A stretch of DNA of 64,000 bases from Chamaecrista fasciculata (taxonomy: Eukaryota > Streptophyta > Magnoliopsida > Fabales > Fabaceae): the NCBI GenBank assembly GCA_003254925.1, contig QANZ01021377.1, forward strand, positions 45,591 through 109,590. Reading direction: 5' to 3'. Within the stretch, counting starts at the first letter, position 1. Every line of letters starts with the position of its first letter. The notes below the pieces were generated by a model that was not told the DNA's origin, made no database searches, and saw nothing but the letters and a program-made list of their open reading frames with translations. Below are positions 61,901-64,000 of this stretch, piece by piece. The position numbers and the translations under genes were made by a program.

Positions 61901-63446
61901 GTAAGTAACTACTTAAAACCAAAACCGGTCACATTGTTGTTGTTTCTTTGTGTCATTCTTTTGATCAATAATTTATTTATTTATAGCCTCAAAGTAAATT
62001 CCGTTAACTTTATCTAAAGCCCACCAAAATATCTCAGTAAATTTTGTGATTAGAGTTGCATAGCCTTTTCTTCTTTTCATATTTCATTAAATGCACAAAC
62101 TGAAACTAGATGACTTACGTGCAACAGGAAACAACTTATCAAGAGCATGCTGAGGAAAAACCCTGAACATAGACCAACAGTGAGTTCAATCAAACCTTTG
62201 ATATTGTCTGATTAATCTGGAAACAAATGCTCATTATGCAGCATCTATTTGTGGACAGGCAGCTGAATTGTTAAGGCACCCCCTTTTACAACCTTATGTT
62301 CTCCGCTGTCGTAATGCATCATCTAATTTTCTTCCAGTATATCCCATAGTCAACTCCAAGGATAAAACGAAACGACCTTACAGGTCCGGGGGCAGAAAAA
62401 GCCATAAGGACAAAGAAGTGGGGTTAGAAAACCATTTGGAGTGGCATCATCCATTTAACGGAAATGCAGAGTTACAGCCAATCAATCTGCCCAATAACAG
62501 CAAGCTATTAGTCTCAAGCAGTGCAGAAGACAAACTTCAGACCAAGATGGTTGATCCTACCAGCTTTACAGTGGAATCATCTACTAGTACCAGTGGCTCG
62601 AAGGACGGGTCAACAACATCTGAATCAACCATTTCCAGTGTAAGCAAGGAAGCAGACTATAAAAGTATACCTGCTACGGAGTCAGCTGATAATGAGATTA
62701 CATCAGAAAGTACACCAGATCCTGAGCATGAAGAGCAAAGATTTGCTACTGAACAATTTAATAAATCAGAAGGGTTTGACATAATTGCAGTTCCCACGAA
62801 AGTTGAAGATTCTTTTCTCAATGGGAACGTTGATAAATCTGGAGTGGAGATAGAAGATGTCAAACCTGAGCACTCCATGAAATCAACAACATCAAGTGAG
62901 GAAAGCACTGACAAAGATGGGTCTCTTGATGAGGAAAGTTCATCACCAAGCACTCAGCCTAGTGTTAAGGATGAGCATGACTCTGAATCTGGAACTGGAA
63001 GCTGCTTACAGAAAAAGGACAACCCAGATACATTTACAGAAGGTTCAAACACGGATTGCTTGTCTTCTGAGAGTAACGATACAGTTTCCGGTATGGATGA
63101 ACACAGAGCCAAAACAGAAAATCTGAGCTGCTCAACACACAAAGAAAATGATAGTGCATGTGTGGTTGAAGAACAGACACCACCAAGTGACATTTCATTG
63201 AGTAGTACTGTTAGTGCAATAGGTGGAGATGAAACGAAGAGCGAGTTGGATAGTCCGTGCCAGCAAAGAGCAAGTGCTCTGGAGACTCTGCTTGAGTTAT
63301 GTGCTGAGCTTCTTAAGCAAGACAAGCTTGAAGAGCTTGCTGGTGTGCTCAGACCATTTGGCCAAGAAGCTGTCTCTTCCAGAGAAACAGCAATATGGTT
63401 GACAAAAAGCCTCATGGGCGCACAGAAATTTAATACAGAAACCTAG
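58973..63446 (+). CDS. NEK6: NIMA-related protein kinase, plant NEK5/NEK6 type
   Basis: Serine/threonine kinase of the NEK family, which in plants acts on microtubules, growth direction and cell shape. I join 13 exons: 58973-59091, 59169-59235, 59906-59971, 60144-60190, 60785-60830, 60932-61012, 61096-61138, 61236-61285, 61508-61589, 61677-61726, 61827-61900, 62128-62179 and 62259-63446. All phases agree and give 654 residues. The kinase domain (about 15-267) is complete: glycine loop [10 protein letters not shown], Lys44, HRDLK (138-142), DFG (158-160) and CPE (182-184), so it should be active. A long acidic, Ser/Thr-rich linker follows. The conserved C-terminal block [20 protein letters not shown] (from about 597), with [14 protein letters not shown], is as in Arabidopsis At3g20860. 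That gene is called NEK5 or NEK6 depending on the source, so the symbol is provisional. The last exon holds the entire linker and tail. Confidence 0.92.
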
Positions 63447-63875
63447 TTTGTGAGACCTGACTTTCATTAATTTATACATTACTGTAAGAAATGAGTATTT
63501 TCAAATGTCACTTGGGTTTTCTTTCTTTTTTTCTTTTTAAAGATTGTTTCTGATAAAAAAGATTAGAACGGACATTTTACTAATTCTTTCGTGGTATAAT
63601 GGGATATACTAAATGGATTAAATTATTATTGAGAAGGTTGATGACTTGATTCCCCTTGCGTAGATAATCCGTTATGCAGGCTATAACTTAGAGAAAACGA
63701 AGATATGATAAACGAAAAAACTAATCAAATCATACGTGATAGAATATAGAATAAATCCAACGAGTGTAATAATTCAAATCAAGTTACATATTTGCTTTTC
63801 AGCCCTCATTCCCCATAATGCCTCCGTAAAATGTATCTTTTTTTTTTTTTGTTCAGTCTTACATATTTGGTTATC
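63447..63875. other. Convergent 3' intergenic region
   Basis: Short AT-rich region between the 3' ends of the NEK gene (plus) and the next gene (minus). No other feature seen. Confidence 0.5.
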
Positions 63876-64000
63876 TTAGTGGAAATACATGGCAACGAAA
63901 GACATGACAGAGGCACCAATCAAGGACCCAGCAAGAGACAAGCTGTCTGAGGCAGCACTGGTTGGGGCGGCAGAAGGACCTTCGCCGGCAATGGGACCGG
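63876..64000 (-). CDS. C-terminus of a small arabinogalactan-like GPI-anchored protein (partial)
   Basis: The minus-strand frame enters from beyond the window and ends with TAA at 63878-63876. The visible 40 or so residues read GPIAGEGPSAAPTSAASDS, then LSLAGSLIGASVMSFVAMYF and a final His. A Pro/Ala/Ser/Thr-rich stretch, small residues (AASDS) as a possible omega site and a hydrophobic tail are the layout of arabinogalactan proteins and AG peptides, which are attached to the outer plasma membrane by a GPI anchor after removal of the tail. The N-terminus, including any signal peptide, lies outside the window. Other short GPI-anchored proteins would look similar. Confidence 0.55.
   Translation of the reverse strand, partial: GPIAGEGPSAAPTSAASDSLSLAGSLIGASVMSFVAMYFH

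Noticed and set aside
62954..63415. 153-codon minus-strand frame within the last NEK exon
   Set aside because: Antisense shadow of the acidic Ser-rich linker, with no recognisable motif.

Overview
This is a window of nuclear DNA from a dicot plant, most likely a rosid and possibly a legume. The genome is AT-rich, the genes have many short exons with canonical GT-AG introns, and the intergenic DNA is packed with small inverted-repeat transposons. I cannot name the species from sequence alone.

I support six protein-coding genes, plus the tail of a seventh cut by the window edge. From left to right they are: a bHLH transcription factor of the bHLH48/bHLH60 type (13349-17628, +); an intronless E-type PPR protein (19349-21475, +) whose ATG is out of frame; the ESSS/NDUFB11-type subunit of mitochondrial complex I (23643-23993, +); a plant 'gar2-like' protein (32607-35911, +); a leucine-rich-repeat receptor pseudokinase of the At5g06940 type (40384-37325, -); and a NIMA-related kinase of the plant NEK5/NEK6 type (58973-63446, +). 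At the right edge is the C-terminus of a small, probably GPI-anchored arabinogalactan-like protein (64000-63876, -). Between 53.7 and 55.6 kb lies a decayed multi-exon DnaJ (DNAJC9-like) pseudogene. The order bHLH, ESSS, gar2-like, LRR pseudokinase matches, from memory, the order of homologous neighbours in Arabidopsis (At2g42300-At2g42310-At2g42320 and At5g06930-At5g06940), so this looks like an old conserved block with local insertions.

The rest is a dense transposon landscape. I found precise 8-10 bp target-site duplications for ten small elements. Two are copies of one palindromic foldback family (1750-2057 and 53018-53356). Others are Mutator-like inverted-repeat elements with 9-10 bp duplications (3107-3492, 3542-3756, 12565-12909, 22918-23460, 36759-37033). 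Two are free-standing hAT-type elements with 8 bp duplications (22383-22888 and 41558-42273). The largest is a 2.08-kb Mutator-like element (49045-51123); a further hAT element (50295-50814, 8 bp duplication) is nested inside it next to a GC-rich, possibly captured segment. Further inverted repeats with imperfect or unclear borders sit in introns and intergenic DNA. Many of these unrelated-looking elements share arms built from repeated units with a GGTCC / GGACC core, and several lie in promoters or introns of the genes above. There are also remnants of copia retrotransposons and a possible SINE.

The genes do not form a pathway; they are independent housekeeping, organelle, signalling and cytoskeletal functions. 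The main points for follow-up are the shared architecture of the foldback elements, a possible in-frame upstream ORF or internal stop in the gar2-like gene, and the displaced start codon of the PPR gene.
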